Shown in pieces: positions 54,267 through 63,882 of a stretch of 64,000 nt of DNA; position 1 is the stretch's first letter, and every line of letters begins with the position of its first letter. The notes beneath the pieces were generated by a model, which searched no databases, was not told the DNA's origin, and saw nothing but the letters and a program-made list of their open reading frames with translations. Source of the DNA: Neptuniibacter sp. CAU 1671 (lineage in GTDB: Bacteria; Pseudomonadota; Gammaproteobacteria; Pseudomonadales; Balneatricaceae); assembly GCF_029222905.1 (NCBI RefSeq), contig NZ_JARHUE010000007.1, positions 81,036 through 145,035 of the forward strand, written 5' to 3'. The position numbers and the translations under genes are program-made.

Positions 54267-57125
54267 TCAGTCATGGGTAACAACGGCGATACGGATGGTA
54301 TCCATCTCCAGACTGGCACTCTGCAGCGCGTGCAATACATGCTGTTTGAGGTCGGCCAAATCCTGAATTTCTTGATCGCGAATATTCGGATTCACCCTGG
54401 CTAACTGCTGTAGACGCTCAATCTCGGTATCCAGCTCATGGGTCGCTTTATCACAGGCGGCCTGAATCCATTCAGCTTGTTGTGGCTCAACCCAGCTCTC
54501 CAGTTTATCTGCCAGAGTCTGTATCTCGCTGCGGGTATGGGTGATCAGTTTCAGCCCCAGGGTTTTGCCCACCGGTTTGCCCAGTGTCTGGAAATGCTGC
54601 TGGGTAATGACCTGCGTCAGATCGTTTCCATTGCTGTCAATCACCCGGCGTAGCGTCGCGGCTGGCAGATAACGCTGCAGCTGCAGCCCTTTTCTGGCGG
54701 GCAGGTGCAACCGGAACAGGGCCTCTACCAGCAGACTACCCTCTTTCAATGGCAACAGCTTCATGGTGCAAAGGGTGGCGTTACCGTAGCCACCCTGCAG
54801 CATCATATCCATCGCTCCGGTGACCATCGGGTGCTCTACTGTGACGTACTGCAGATCTTCACGGGACAAGGCTTCATTGCGCTGAAAGGTAATGGTCGTG
54901 CCTTCCTCAGGGACACCGGGAAAACTGTGGCACAGCATATGATCACCGGGGTGCAGTACCAGACCATGATTGCCGTAGCTGTCCTGTTCGACCCCGAAAT
55001 GATCGAAGATCCGACTCATATAACCCGCCAGCCGGGATGGCTGCGATGCACTTTCTACCGCCTCAAGCACTTCAGCGGCCTTAACACTGTCGCAGGCATT
55101 CAGTTCCAGCAGTTTATCGCGCCCCTGCTGCATCACGGCTTTCAGTTCAGCGTGCGCCTGCTGAACATCATGCAACAGTTGCTCAGCCAGCTCGGTGTTT
55201 TTAGGTGACTGCATCGCCTGCTGCAGCGGTTCTGCAAACCGTTGCAGCAGCACCTGGCCATCCGGACAGACCCGTTCAAAGGCGTTCAATCCCTGGTGAT
55301 ACCAGTTAAACAACACCTCCTGGGCACTGCGTTCATAATAAGGCACATGAATAATGACATCGTCCCGCTGACCAATACGGTCAAGGCGCCCAATGCGCTG
55401 CTCCAACAGATCCGGATTCAGCGGCAGATCGAACATCACCAGATGATGGGCGAATTGGAAGTTGCGGCCCTCACTGCCAATCTCTGAACACAACAGGATC
55501 TGTGCACCCTGATCGGTTTCGGCAAAATAGGCCGCCGCTCTGTCCCGCTCCAGCAGACTCATGCCTTCATGAAACAGCGCAGTGCGCACACCCTGATAGA
55601 GACGTAACTGTTTTTCCAGTGCCATGGCGGTATCAGCATAAGCACAGATCAGCAACACCTTTTCAGTACGGTGTACCTGCAACCATTTCACCAGCCAGTC
55701 AGCTCGGGCATCCTGAGCCACCCAGCCTTCACCGAACAGGCTTTCCGGGTGCAGCGCCTGATCGGTACCGGCCGTTTCCAGATGGTGCTGATAATCATGA
55801 GGTACTGGCAGAGGGTGGGCCTTCAGCACCCGATTCGGGAAGCCATGCACGGCATCACGGGTATTACGAAACAGCACCCGACCGGTGCCGTGCTGATCCA
55901 GCAGCAGTTTCACACACTGCTGCACCTCCGTTTGCAGGCGCTCAGCATCCTCAACAGACTGTTGCAGCTGGCTCAGTCGTGACTCGCCCAGACGTTCAGC
56001 CAACGCCTGTGCAAACACCGGATCCTGCAACGAAGCCCGACAGGACTCTGGTTCCAGTAACCGCTCAATTAACTGGCTGACCGCCCCATACTGCTGTTCC
56101 TCCTGCAGGAACTGATTCAGATCGTGGTAACGCTGAGGGTCCAGTAGGCGCAAACGTGAAAAGTGTGCCGCGACACCCAGTTGTTCCGGCGTCGCCGTGA
56201 GCAGCAATAGACCCGCAATCTGTTCTGCCAGCTGCTCAATGCAGAGGTAAGCATGACTTGCGCCCTCCTCACTCCAGCCCAGATGATGCGCTTCATCCAC
56301 CACCAGCAGATCCCAGCCCGCCGCCTGTGCCTGCGCCAGCAGATCATCATTACGAGTCAGTAAGGACAACGGCACAATGACCCGTTGTTCATTGGCAAAC
56401 GGATTGCCGGTTTCAGCTTCGCAGCGGGCTTCATCCATCAGGCTGAAACGCAGGTTAAACCGGCGCAGCATCTCTACCAGCCACTGAAATACCAGACTAT
56501 CGGGCACGACAATCAACACCCGGCTGGCCAGACCAGCGATCAGTTGCTGATGGATAATCAGGCCAGCCTCTATGGTTTTACCCAGCCCCACCTCATCGGC
56601 CAGCAAGACTCGGGGGGCAATACGCCGACCCACTTCATGGGCGATATAAAACTGGTGCGGCAAACCCTGTACACGCGGGCCAATCAGACCATAGGCAGCG
56701 GATTGCTGGTGTTCAAACAGTAACTCCAGGGTTTCCAGTCGCAGTTCATAGTGACGGGGTTTATCAATCTGGCCGGCGAACAGCCGCTCATAGGGCTTAC
56801 TGAAGTGCACCTGGCTTTCCAGCGTGCACTCGTGCATGACCAGAATGTCACCCTGAGCATCTTCCCCGCGGTAAATCACGCAGTCAGACACCCACTCATG
56901 TTCCAGAACTTTAATTGTCAGGCCGTCATGATCGGTAATCTGATCACCTATCGGGTAGACAATACGGCTTAGCGGGGCGTTTTTTTCAGCATAGATTCGC
57001 TGCGCCTCAATGGCAGGGAAAAATACCTCAATCCGCCGGTCAGCAATCTCAGTCACAATACCCAGGCCGAGTTCGGCTTCTGCATGACTGAACCAACGTT
57101 GACCAACAGCAAATTTTTCTTTCAT
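54267..57125 (-). CDS. rapA: RNA polymerase-associated ATPase RapA
   Basis: 952 aa, close to E. coli RapA (968). N-terminal tudor-like domains (VGQRWFSHAEAELGLGIV), SWI2/SNF2 ATPase with Walker A LLADEVGLGKTIEAG and DEAH box LVVDEAHHLGW, motif III LLLTATPEQLG and the C-terminal helicase motifs (SEIGSEGRNFQFAHHLVMFD, QRIGRLDRIGQ). Recycles stalled RNA polymerase after transcription. Start MKEKFAVGQRW. Confidence 0.96.
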   Translation of the reverse strand: MKEKFAVGQRWFSHAEAELGLGIVTEIADRRIEVFFPAIEAQRIYAEKNAPLSRIVYPIGDQITDHDGLTIKVLEHEWVSDCVIYRGEDAQGDILVMHECTLESQVHFSKPYERLFAGQIDKPRHYELRLETLELLFEHQQSAAYGLIGPRVQGLPHQFYIAHEVGRRIAPRVLLADEVGLGKTIEAGLIIHQQLIAGLASRVLIVVPDSLVFQWLVEMLRRFNLRFSLMDEARCEAETGNPFANEQRVIVPLSLLTRNDDLLAQAQAAGWDLLVVDEAHHLGWSEEGASHAYLCIEQLAEQIAGLLLLTATPEQLGVAAHFSRLRLLDPQRYHDLNQFLQEEQQYGAVSQLIERLLEPESCRASLQDPVFAQALAERLGESRLSQLQQSVEDAERLQTEVQQCVKLLLDQHGTGRVLFRNTRDAVHGFPNRVLKAHPLPVPHDYQHHLETAGTDQALHPESLFGEGWVAQDARADWLVKWLQVHRTEKVLLICAYADTAMALEKQLRLYQGVRTALFHEGMSLLERDRAAAYFAETDQGAQILLCSEIGSEGRNFQFAHHLVMFDLPLNPDLLEQRIGRLDRIGQRDDVIIHVPYYERSAQEVLFNWYHQGLNAFERVCPDGQVLLQRFAEPLQQAMQSPKNTELAEQLLHDVQQAHAELKAVMQQGRDKLLELNACDSVKAAEVLEAVESASQPSRLAGYMSRIFDHFGVEQDSYGNHGLVLHPGDHMLCHSFPGVPEEGTTITFQRNEALSREDLQYVTVEHPMVTGAMDMMLQGGYGNATLCTMKLLPLKEGSLLVEALFRLHLPARKGLQLQRYLPAATLRRVIDSNGNDLTQVITQQHFQTLGKPVGKTLGLKLITHTRSEIQTLADKLESWVEPQQAEWIQAACDKATHELDTEIERLQQLARVNPNIRDQEIQDLADLKQHVLHALQSASLEMDTIRIAVVTHD

Positions 57126-57278
57126 TTACAAAACTCTATGACTAGAAATGCCCCGATGGACAGGGGTGACAAATGGCGAGCGGATGATAGGCGATGCCTC
57201 TGTGGAATGCCAATTAAGCCGGTCGGTTTTTCGACCTCACTTCCCTTATACCGTTCTTTATAGTAACTGTAGTGTGCA

Positions 57279-57977
57279 ATGTCATGGTTCTCGGGACAAT
57301 CAGTGTCAAATCAGCTGTTTAATCATCCATCTGGCCTTATCAGGCAATTTTCTCTCAGAGGATTGCTGGTTCTGTTGTGCTTGATCACCGGAGGCTGCGG
57401 GCTGACCCGGCCAACACCACCGGAAATTGTTGATGAAAGTATTCACCAGCAGGATGCCGACAACCTGAGCATTGAACCGGCACAGCAGATAGCGCCCAGC
57501 CCCGTTCAGCATGAGGAAACTCGGGATGTACCGGATGTGTACGCCGGTCTTCTGGCACATTTCAATGAATGGCAGGGAGTGCCCTATCGGCTTGGCGGAC
57601 TCAGTAAAAAAGGGATCGACTGCTCCGGCTTTACCCAACTGACCTTTGCCAGACTGTTTGATCTGAGTCTGCCACGCACCACCGACGCCCAGGTTAACAC
57701 CGGACAGGAAATCCAGCGCAAGAAACTGATGACCGGTGATCTGGTATTTTTCAAAACCGGCTGGCAACGTCAGAAACATGTAGGTATCTACCTGCAGGAT
57801 CAGGTGTTTTTACATGCCTCCACCAGCCGTGGTGTAATGCTCAGCCGCATGGACAACCCTTACTGGCAAAAGCATTTCTGGAAAGCCGTAAGACCCTTCA
57901 CGGAACTGCAACTGGCTGCTCAGGCGGCTCCGGATCAGCACAACCCGCCTGAGAGCCAGCTATCCGGCGAGCTTTGA
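57279..57977 (+). CDS. NlpC/P60 peptidoglycan endopeptidase lipoprotein (MepS/Spr-like)
   Basis: Up to 232 aa. Lipoprotein signal with lipobox LITGGC (LVLLCLITGGC), linker, then NlpC/P60 domain: catalytic Cys in GIDCSGFTQLTF, His in KHVGIYLQD and third residue His in FLHASTSRG. It cleaves peptide cross-links in peptidoglycan, anchored in the outer membrane. ATG 57279 has no ribosome site. GTG 57303, 24 bases on, has GGGA 6 bases upstream and still leaves a complete signal peptide, so it may be the true start. Confidence 0.9.
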   Translation: MSWFSGQSVSNQLFNHPSGLIRQFSLRGLLVLLCLITGGCGLTRPTPPEIVDESIHQQDADNLSIEPAQQIAPSPVQHEETRDVPDVYAGLLAHFNEWQGVPYRLGGLSKKGIDCSGFTQLTFARLFDLSLPRTTDAQVNTGQEIQRKKLMTGDLVFFKTGWQRQKHVGIYLQDQVFLHASTSRGVMLSRMDNPYWQKHFWKAVRPFTELQLAAQAAPDQHNPPESQLSGEL

Positions 57978-58017
57978 TCAACTATACTGCTTCAACACCC
58001 TCAGCCAGGACGTATTT

Positions 58018-58758
58018 ATGCGTATTGTTCATCTCGCCATTTCCCTTTTATTCAGTCCCACCCTGCTTGCCCAGACCGTGGATTACACCGTGGATGATGC
58101 CCCGTATGAAGGCTACTACCTGACCGCGGGTCCAGAGGCGCCTCTGGTTTTACTGTTACATGACTGGGATGGTCTGACCGATTATGAAATACGCCGCGCT
58201 CAGATGCTGAATAATCTGGGCTTCAGTGTGTTTGCGGCCGACCTGTTCGGCAAAGGTGTGCGTCCCACCGAAGTGAAAGACCGACGTCAGCACACTGGGG
58301 AGCTCTATCAGGACCGGGCTAAAATGCGCCGCCTGATGTTGGCTGCGCTGGATAAGGCCGGTTCAATGGGGGCCAATCTGTCCAATGCGGTGGGAATGGG
58401 ATACTGCTTTGGCGGTGCAGCGGTGCTGGAGCTGGCCCGTTCGGGGGCGCAGCTCAAAGGGTTTGCCAGTTTTCATGGCGGTCTGGATACGCCGGAAGGC
58501 CAAAACTACCAGAACACTCAGGGCTCAATCATCATTTTTCATGGTACCGCTGACAGTAATATCTCAATGCAATCATTTGCGAATTTGGCCGATGCTCTGG
58601 AGCAACACCATGTTCCCCACGAGATGATCACCTACAGTGGAGCACCTCATGCGTTCACCGTATTTGAAACGCCACGCTACCGGGCGGATGCTGATATGAA
58701 ATCATGGCAGCGATTCACCGACTATTTGCAGAATTTAACTAAAAGTACAGTTCAATAG
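58018..58758 (+). CDS. Dienelactone hydrolase family protein (exported)
   Basis: 246 aa. Signal peptide (MRIVHLAISLLFSPTLLAQ). Alpha/beta hydrolase with VLLLHDWDGL oxyanion region, nucleophile Cys in MGYCFGGAAVLEL, Asp in IIFHGTADSNIS and catalytic His in YSGAPHAFTVF. These correspond to the Cys-Asp-His triad of dienelactone hydrolases. Natural substrate unknown. Confidence 0.9.
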   Translation: MRIVHLAISLLFSPTLLAQTVDYTVDDAPYEGYYLTAGPEAPLVLLLHDWDGLTDYEIRRAQMLNNLGFSVFAADLFGKGVRPTEVKDRRQHTGELYQDRAKMRRLMLAALDKAGSMGANLSNAVGMGYCFGGAAVLELARSGAQLKGFASFHGGLDTPEGQNYQNTQGSIIIFHGTADSNISMQSFANLADALEQHHVPHEMITYSGAPHAFTVFETPRYRADADMKSWQRFTDYLQNLTKSTVQ

Positions 58759-58782
58759 CCTACGTAAATTAAGGGTTTTGTG

Positions 58783-58794
58783 GTGTAATTACAC
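58783..58794. promoter_or_regulatory. 12-bp palindrome upstream of the diguanylate cyclase gene
   Basis: GTGTAATTACAC is perfectly palindromic and sits 33 bases before the ATG at 58827, inside a larger imperfect stem (TAAATTAAGGG ... CCCTAATTTA). It could be a regulator site or part of a hairpin; no factor assigned. Confidence 0.4.
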
Positions 58795-58826
58795 TTTCCC
58801 TAATTTATGGCAGCAGATCCGTTTTA

Positions 58827-60458
58827 ATGGCCCTGACAAAGATGGTTTTCGCCTATTTTTCAAAATTGTTTCTGCACCGCTATTTCCTGATCAGCTGGGT
58901 GCTCCTGACCAGCGCCCTGTTGATAGCCAACTTCTACATCTATCAGCGTGAACTGCAGGAAGTTGACCATCTTGCCGCCGCTGAGTCCCGGCTGATTATC
59001 CGTAATGTCAGTGTCGCGCTGGGCAAACGGATGCGCTGGCCAGCCAAGGATGTGCAGTTTCTGGGTAACCACCTGACCGACATCTATCAGCAAAAGCAGG
59101 CCGTGGGCACTCGCCAGCAGATGATTGAAGAGTTGTTCCTGCGCCTGTTGCAATCCAGAGCCGGGCTTTATACCCAGATCAGCCTGATTAACCCGGATGG
59201 ACAGGAACAGGTTCGTGCCGAGTTCCGGGCCGGTCAGTCAGCCATCGTCCCCGCTTCCGCGCTGGAAAACCGAGCCAACCAATATTATGTCCAGGAAGGT
59301 TTGAGACTGCAGCCGCATGAACTGTTTCTCTCTGGCTTTGATCTGGATGCAGAATTCGGTGATCTGATACGCCCCTACCAGCCCAGCGTACGTTTCGTGG
59401 CCCGGCTAAATGGCGCACAGAATGATCTCCTTGGCCTGGTGGTGATCCATTATGACGGCCGCGATCTGTTTCAGCGCATTGAAAGTTTTGGCACCAACAA
59501 TATCTGGCTGACCACACAGGACGGCGGCTGGCTCAAAGGCCCTGATCCTGCCCGGGAATGGCGTTTCCTTTTCCCGGAGTCTGAAAAAGCGTCAATGCCT
59601 CAGGACTATCCGGGGCTGTGGCAAAAAATGTCAGAAAGTCGAAGTGAAACCCCTCAGCACTTACCGCAGGGACTGCTGACCAGCACCCGGTTTAATCCTC
59701 TGGAACGAATTGCCAGCGACACCCTGCCCCTGCGCAGTGAATTCAGTCACTGGTATGTTGCGCGGTTCCTGCCTGAGAGTGAACTGAAGGCGAAGCATCT
59801 GCCACTGCAGGAGCATATGACCCGCATTCTCGCCCTAACGCTGGTGACCTCAACGCTGGCAGCACTGTACATTGGCTTACTCTGGCAACAGCGACGGCTT
59901 GCCACAGTCGAGCTGAAGAAGAAAAACGATACCCTGGCGTTGCTCAACCAGCATCTGGAAGCGCTGGCCAGTACGGACCACCTGACCCAGATTGCTAACC
60001 GTCAGGCATTGGAGCAGGAGCTGAAACGCAATATTGGGCTGGCAAACCGCTATCAGCGACCGTTCTCAGTCATTCTGGTTGATGTTGACCGCTTTAAACT
60101 GATCAACGATACCCAGGGGCATGCCACCGGCGATACTGTTTTACAGGACATTGCAAACATGCTGCAGGATTCCACCCGTCTGATGGACACCGTGGGGCGC
60201 TGGGGTGGCGAGGAGTTTCTGATCATTGTGCCGGAGGCAACCCTGAACGAAGCCGTGCATCTGGCAGAGAAACTGCGTGCGCTGATTGAATCGCATGAGT
60301 TTATCCACCATTTCCCGGTTACCGCCAGTTTTGGAGTGACTCAGTACGTGACCCAGGAACGGGAAACAACCCTGCTTGCCCGGGCCGATGACCTGCTTTA
60401 CCAGGCTAAAGAAGGCGGACGCAACCGGGTTTTACCGGAACTGGAGCAAGACAGCTGA
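58827..60458 (+). CDS. Membrane diguanylate cyclase
   Basis: 543 aa. N-terminal transmembrane helix (FLISWVLLTSALLIANFYI), large periplasmic sensor (about residues 40-325, dCache-like), second helix (RILALTLVTSTLAALYIGLL), coiled coil (LATVELKKKNDTLALLNQH) and GGDEF domain with active-site GRWGGEEF and the inhibitory I-site RLMD five residues before it. Active c-di-GMP synthesis with product feedback is expected. It is convergent with lapG-lapD, which read c-di-GMP, so it may supply their signal. No ribosome site before the ATG. Confidence 0.92.
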   Translation: MALTKMVFAYFSKLFLHRYFLISWVLLTSALLIANFYIYQRELQEVDHLAAAESRLIIRNVSVALGKRMRWPAKDVQFLGNHLTDIYQQKQAVGTRQQMIEELFLRLLQSRAGLYTQISLINPDGQEQVRAEFRAGQSAIVPASALENRANQYYVQEGLRLQPHELFLSGFDLDAEFGDLIRPYQPSVRFVARLNGAQNDLLGLVVIHYDGRDLFQRIESFGTNNIWLTTQDGGWLKGPDPAREWRFLFPESEKASMPQDYPGLWQKMSESRSETPQHLPQGLLTSTRFNPLERIASDTLPLRSEFSHWYVARFLPESELKAKHLPLQEHMTRILALTLVTSTLAALYIGLLWQQRRLATVELKKKNDTLALLNQHLEALASTDHLTQIANRQALEQELKRNIGLANRYQRPFSVILVDVDRFKLINDTQGHATGDTVLQDIANMLQDSTRLMDTVGRWGGEEFLIIVPEATLNEAVHLAEKLRALIESHEFIHHFPVTASFGVTQYVTQERETTLLARADDLLYQAKEGGRNRVLPELEQDS

Positions 60459-60460
60459 GA

Positions 60461-61114
60461 TTATTTAGCCATCCGGTTTTGCAGATCCTGCCACATCTTC
60501 AGGCGACTTGAGCCGCCGACTCGCTGACCGGTACCACGGCCTTTTGCCAGCCAGAGTCCATCACCGTTAAAACTGTAGACCGGCACCAGATCGCGGCGCT
60601 GATTGGCCGGTAACAGATCAGGATTGAGGTTATCCAGTACCAGCGGGATCTCATCCTCCACCGGATAGTAGGTTAAAACCATGTGGGCCTGATTCCAGTT
60701 CAGCGCCTTGACGTAGGTGATCCTGAGTTTGTTATCAGGAATGCCCAGCTCACGAAGGGTGAAATATTTGGCGATGGCGTAATCTTCACAGTCACCGCCA
60801 AAGGTGGTGAGTTTTTCAAACGGCGTCGCCCAGTAATCCTCCACACCCCAGTGCTGCAGGTCGGTGTAGTACGGCACCAGATTGAAAAAATCATTAACCT
60901 CACGCACCTTATCCAGATCGGTCAGATCACGTTTTTCACGCACCAGAGTTTCCAGTGCCTTCAGGCGTAATACGGCAGTCTGGCCAAACTTCTGCTCGAC
61001 CCGATACAGCAAACCTTCACTGAAGTTCACCAGATTGCCTGCATACAACTGAGGAGCAGCCAGTGCCAACACCAGCCACAGCATGCATCGTAAGCGCTGG
61101 CCCAATCGGAGCAT
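60461..61114 (-). CDS. lapG: LapG-type periplasmic cysteine protease (transglutaminase-like)
   Basis: 217 aa from ATG 61114 (GAGG about 8-9 bases upstream; GTG 61129 overlapping lapD is the alternative). Signal peptide ending LYAGN. Catalytic Cys109 in GGDCEDYA, His144 in NQAHMVLTYY and Asp161 in LVLDNL match the C135-H172-D189 triad of Pseudomonas LapG in order and spacing, and DCED keeps the calcium-binding acidic residues. LapG cleaves a large surface adhesin (LapA) to release biofilm cells when LapD does not hold it. No LapA-like gene lies in this window. Confidence 0.93.
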   Translation of the reverse strand: MLRLGQRLRCMLWLVLALAAPQLYAGNLVNFSEGLLYRVEQKFGQTAVLRLKALETLVREKRDLTDLDKVREVNDFFNLVPYYTDLQHWGVEDYWATPFEKLTTFGGDCEDYAIAKYFTLRELGIPDNKLRITYVKALNWNQAHMVLTYYPVEDEIPLVLDNLNPDLLPANQRRDLVPVYSFNGDGLWLAKGRGTGQRVGGSSRLKMWQDLQNRMAK

Positions 61115-61125
61115 CCGCTCTACCC

Positions 61126-63039
61126 TCACCGGCTCGCCGCAGTGATACCGATTTCCTTGACGGTCTGATAATCAGCGTCAGTTTCAACAGCTTCGGCAAT
61201 GATCTGGATATTGAGCAGTTCACCCAACTCTTTCAGCGCTTCTACCCAGCTGCGTTTTTCAGGGTCACTGCTGATCTGCTCAGTATACGCCCGCGCCAGA
61301 CGGATATAATCGAGACGGTATTCCTTGATCGCATCCAGCGAGATAAAGCGGCTTTCAAAGCGTTTGAGAATCACCTGACTGCCACAGCGGTGGGCAAAAT
61401 CAATAAACGATGCAAAGGCTTTCAGATCTTTGGTGGCAGCATAAGCAGTGATACTGAACACCAGATGTCTGGCAATATCTGAGTTATCCTGCAGCAACTT
61501 ATACAGCTCAGCACGGAAATTGTTATTGGTGAGCGTGGTAAAGGAGAGGTTGATCGCCACTTTATGGCTGACATTTCGGCTACGCACCTGTTCCATCACC
61601 TTGCGCACCACAAACATATCAAAGGTGACAATCTCACCCAGTGTTTCGGCCACTGACACAAAGGTGCCGATTGGCAGGGTCAGGCCGGACTCATCACGCA
61701 CCGTTGACATCGCCTCTTCCAGAAGCAGTTCATCTGTACGCCCGTCAGCCAGGGAATAGGCCTTGGCAGCATACTCAATATCAATAGAACCTTCCTTGAT
61801 CACCCGGCTGACCAGTGCCTTCCACTGGTCCAGATCCCGCGCGTTACCACTGTCCTGATTAATGGCAAAGCTGTTAGCACCGATCAACAGGGCTTTTTCA
61901 TAGGCTTCGGTAGCCGCGGCTACCATGGCGGCTGTGGTACCGTGTGGATCAAACGCCACACCACCCATGTGTGCCACTTCCGGTTTGTTATAGCGGGTAC
62001 CCAACTGCTCCATCTTGGCCAGCACCTTCTGACACAGAGCTTCAGCCGCCGCCTGGTCTGCACAATCGGCGATCAGTACAAACTCGGCCCCGACAATACG
62101 GTAGAGACACTCAGCATTGTGGCCGGTTTCTGCTACGCCCTGACGCAGGGTTTCAACAAACTCACGAATAAAGCCGTCTACCTGAGCTGCGGTATGCGTA
62201 CTCGCAAAGCCGCCAAGATCTGCAATACGAATCAGGAAAATGTAACCTTTACCTTTACTGATAAACCGCTCTTTCATCTCGGTTTCAAAGGTGGTGCGGG
62301 TTTCCAGTCCGGTCAGTTCATCCACTCGCAACCGTTTACCGGTTTCCTCCAGTCGACTGTTGAGGTTACTGATAACCTTTTCCAGTTTGCCTGACATCAG
62401 GTTCATGGAAACGGCCACATTGCGGATCTCTGTGGTCCAGGGCAGGTTATCAATGGTTTCAAATTTGCCTTCGGCAATATTGCGCGCCAGCTTATTGATA
62501 CGAGACAGCGGACTCAGCACCCAACGCAGCATCAGCACCAGCAGCAATACAGATACAGCAAACGCGATAGCCGAATAGGTCAGACTGCGCTTGGCCTGCT
62601 CCCAGAGTTTCAGGTAACCAAAACCGGGATGGATAGTGACATAAATCTTGCCACCCGGAATCCAACCCGCATCAATCTCAGATTCAGCGGTGGCGGTTTT
62701 CATTGGCAGCAGACTGGTAAACCATTCAGGCACCTCTGCAAAAGACTTCGGATTGGTTTTGCGCACCAGCTCTTTGCCTTTACGGTTTTCCAGCAGAATC
62801 TCGTGGTAGTAACCACGGTCAAAGATGGTATTGACCATGGTTTCAAGAATGGGGTCATTCTCTTCAAGAATGTAGGGACTCAGAGAAAGCCCCATGGAGG
62901 TCGCGGTATCCTGCGCGTGAATCTCTGACTCTACCTGCAGATACTCCCGGATATTGTTGATACTGGTGATGAAGTTGACCGCAAAAATGGCCAGAAAAAT
63001 CATCGAAATCAGTAGCAGGAGCTGTTTCGACAGGGTCAT
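61126..63039 (-). CDS. lapD: LapD-type c-di-GMP receptor (degenerate GGDEF-EAL)
   Basis: 637 aa from ATG 63039 (GGAGG 9 bases upstream). Transmembrane helix, LapD/MoxY periplasmic domain (residues about 25-150) that binds LapG, second helix, HAMP, then GGDEF-like domain in which the signature is RIVGAEFVL, not RxGGDEF, and an EAL-like domain lacking the EAL motif (ILKRFESRF region). Both enzyme domains are thus inactive, as in LapD, which instead binds c-di-GMP in its EAL domain and sequesters LapG. Overlaps lapG by 4 bases if GTG 61129 is used. Confidence 0.94.
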   Translation of the reverse strand: MTLSKQLLLLISMIFLAIFAVNFITSINNIREYLQVESEIHAQDTATSMGLSLSPYILEENDPILETMVNTIFDRGYYHEILLENRKGKELVRKTNPKSFAEVPEWFTSLLPMKTATAESEIDAGWIPGGKIYVTIHPGFGYLKLWEQAKRSLTYSAIAFAVSVLLLVLMLRWVLSPLSRINKLARNIAEGKFETIDNLPWTTEIRNVAVSMNLMSGKLEKVISNLNSRLEETGKRLRVDELTGLETRTTFETEMKERFISKGKGYIFLIRIADLGGFASTHTAAQVDGFIREFVETLRQGVAETGHNAECLYRIVGAEFVLIADCADQAAAEALCQKVLAKMEQLGTRYNKPEVAHMGGVAFDPHGTTAAMVAAATEAYEKALLIGANSFAINQDSGNARDLDQWKALVSRVIKEGSIDIEYAAKAYSLADGRTDELLLEEAMSTVRDESGLTLPIGTFVSVAETLGEIVTFDMFVVRKVMEQVRSRNVSHKVAINLSFTTLTNNNFRAELYKLLQDNSDIARHLVFSITAYAATKDLKAFASFIDFAHRCGSQVILKRFESRFISLDAIKEYRLDYIRLARAYTEQISSDPEKRSWVEALKELGELLNIQIIAEAVETDADYQTVKEIGITAASR

Positions 63040-63477
63040 CAGAGTGTGCCTCCGCAAATGAACGTTGAATCCGGCGCGCCTGAGGCCTGCCGGTTTGCCC
63101 TAGCGTAGATGAAACCTGACGAAACTGTCCAGCGTGACATCGGCCAAAGCGTTGCACAGCTAGCGCCCCCGACAAAAATAATGAAAACAGATAGATGGTT
63201 GCTGGCTGGCGGCCCCAGGCAGACAGACTCACCTGCGGATAAGCACTGGGATTTTTCTGAACCTGTATACAGTCTATTCAGACAGGCGGGAGGTGGTTGC
63301 TTATTTTCTCCATTGAGTGTGCCTATTTTTTACTGGCAACACCCATGGAATTGTTCCAATATCAATATCTTATGGAAAAGTCGCTGCGTGATACAGCGAA
63401 CGGCAGCGCAGAAATATGCGCATGCTCAATATTACAATGTTAGCTGCATAAGTTAATCACCGTACAAATTTGAAGAT
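63040..63477. other. Gene-free region between lapD and the small membrane protein
   Basis: No supported gene. One open frame of about 115 codons (63109-63456) shows no recognisable domain, has no ribosome site and its composition is irregular, so it is not called. The lapD promoter must lie near 63060-63180. Confidence 0.45.
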
Positions 63478-63882
63478 ATGAAAGAAAAAATTGAAGTTGT
63501 TGAAAAATTTCTGATCGTTATCACCTTGATTGCAGGCATCGTAGCGAGCGCCTACAAAGGGATTGAGTATATATCTGCGAAGTCAGCCGTCGTTACCGCT
63601 AAAGCTGCGCAAGAGCAAGAGACAGCAAACGCTCAGCAGCTATTGACCAAAACTTACTCCGACCTGCTAACCAAACTTGATACTGACCTACGAGAAATAG
63701 ACAAAAAATTAGGCGAAGAGATATTTGAAGGCACTGTGGGCTGGGATAAATTAGTAATCATCCGAGCCGAGAAGGTAAAAGATAGAAACCAGCTTTTGTC
63801 CATACTTGGTGAACAGGTGGTAAATCTTAAGAGTTCTAACCAGTCGGCAGCAGCTAACAAGGCAAGCAACCCGACGCTGTAG
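63478..63882 (+). CDS. Small membrane-anchored protein, unknown function
   Basis: 134 aa. One transmembrane helix (FLIVITLIAGIVASAYKGI, residues 11-29), then a region rich in Ala, Lys, Glu and Gln predicted to be helical/coiled coil (KAAQEQETANAQQLLTKTY ... KLDTDLREIDKKL). The stop codon TAG at 63880 lies within the end of an IS element (starting about 63878), so the natural C-terminus may have been lost by insertion. Ribosome site weak. No family recognised. Confidence 0.55.
   Translation: MKEKIEVVEKFLIVITLIAGIVASAYKGIEYISAKSAVVTAKAAQEQETANAQQLLTKTYSDLLTKLDTDLREIDKKLGEEIFEGTVGWDKLVIIRAEKVKDRNQLLSILGEQVVNLKSSNQSAAANKASNPTL

Noticed and set aside
63109..63456. Open frame of about 115 codons after lapD
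   Set aside because: No ribosome site, no recognisable domain, composition not like a coding sequence.
63340..63477. An attC-like recombination site (ATGTTAGCTGCATAAGTTAA)
   Set aside because: It does not meet the GTTRRRY/RYYYAAC core pattern and lacks the paired stem; no integrase-type cassette nearby.
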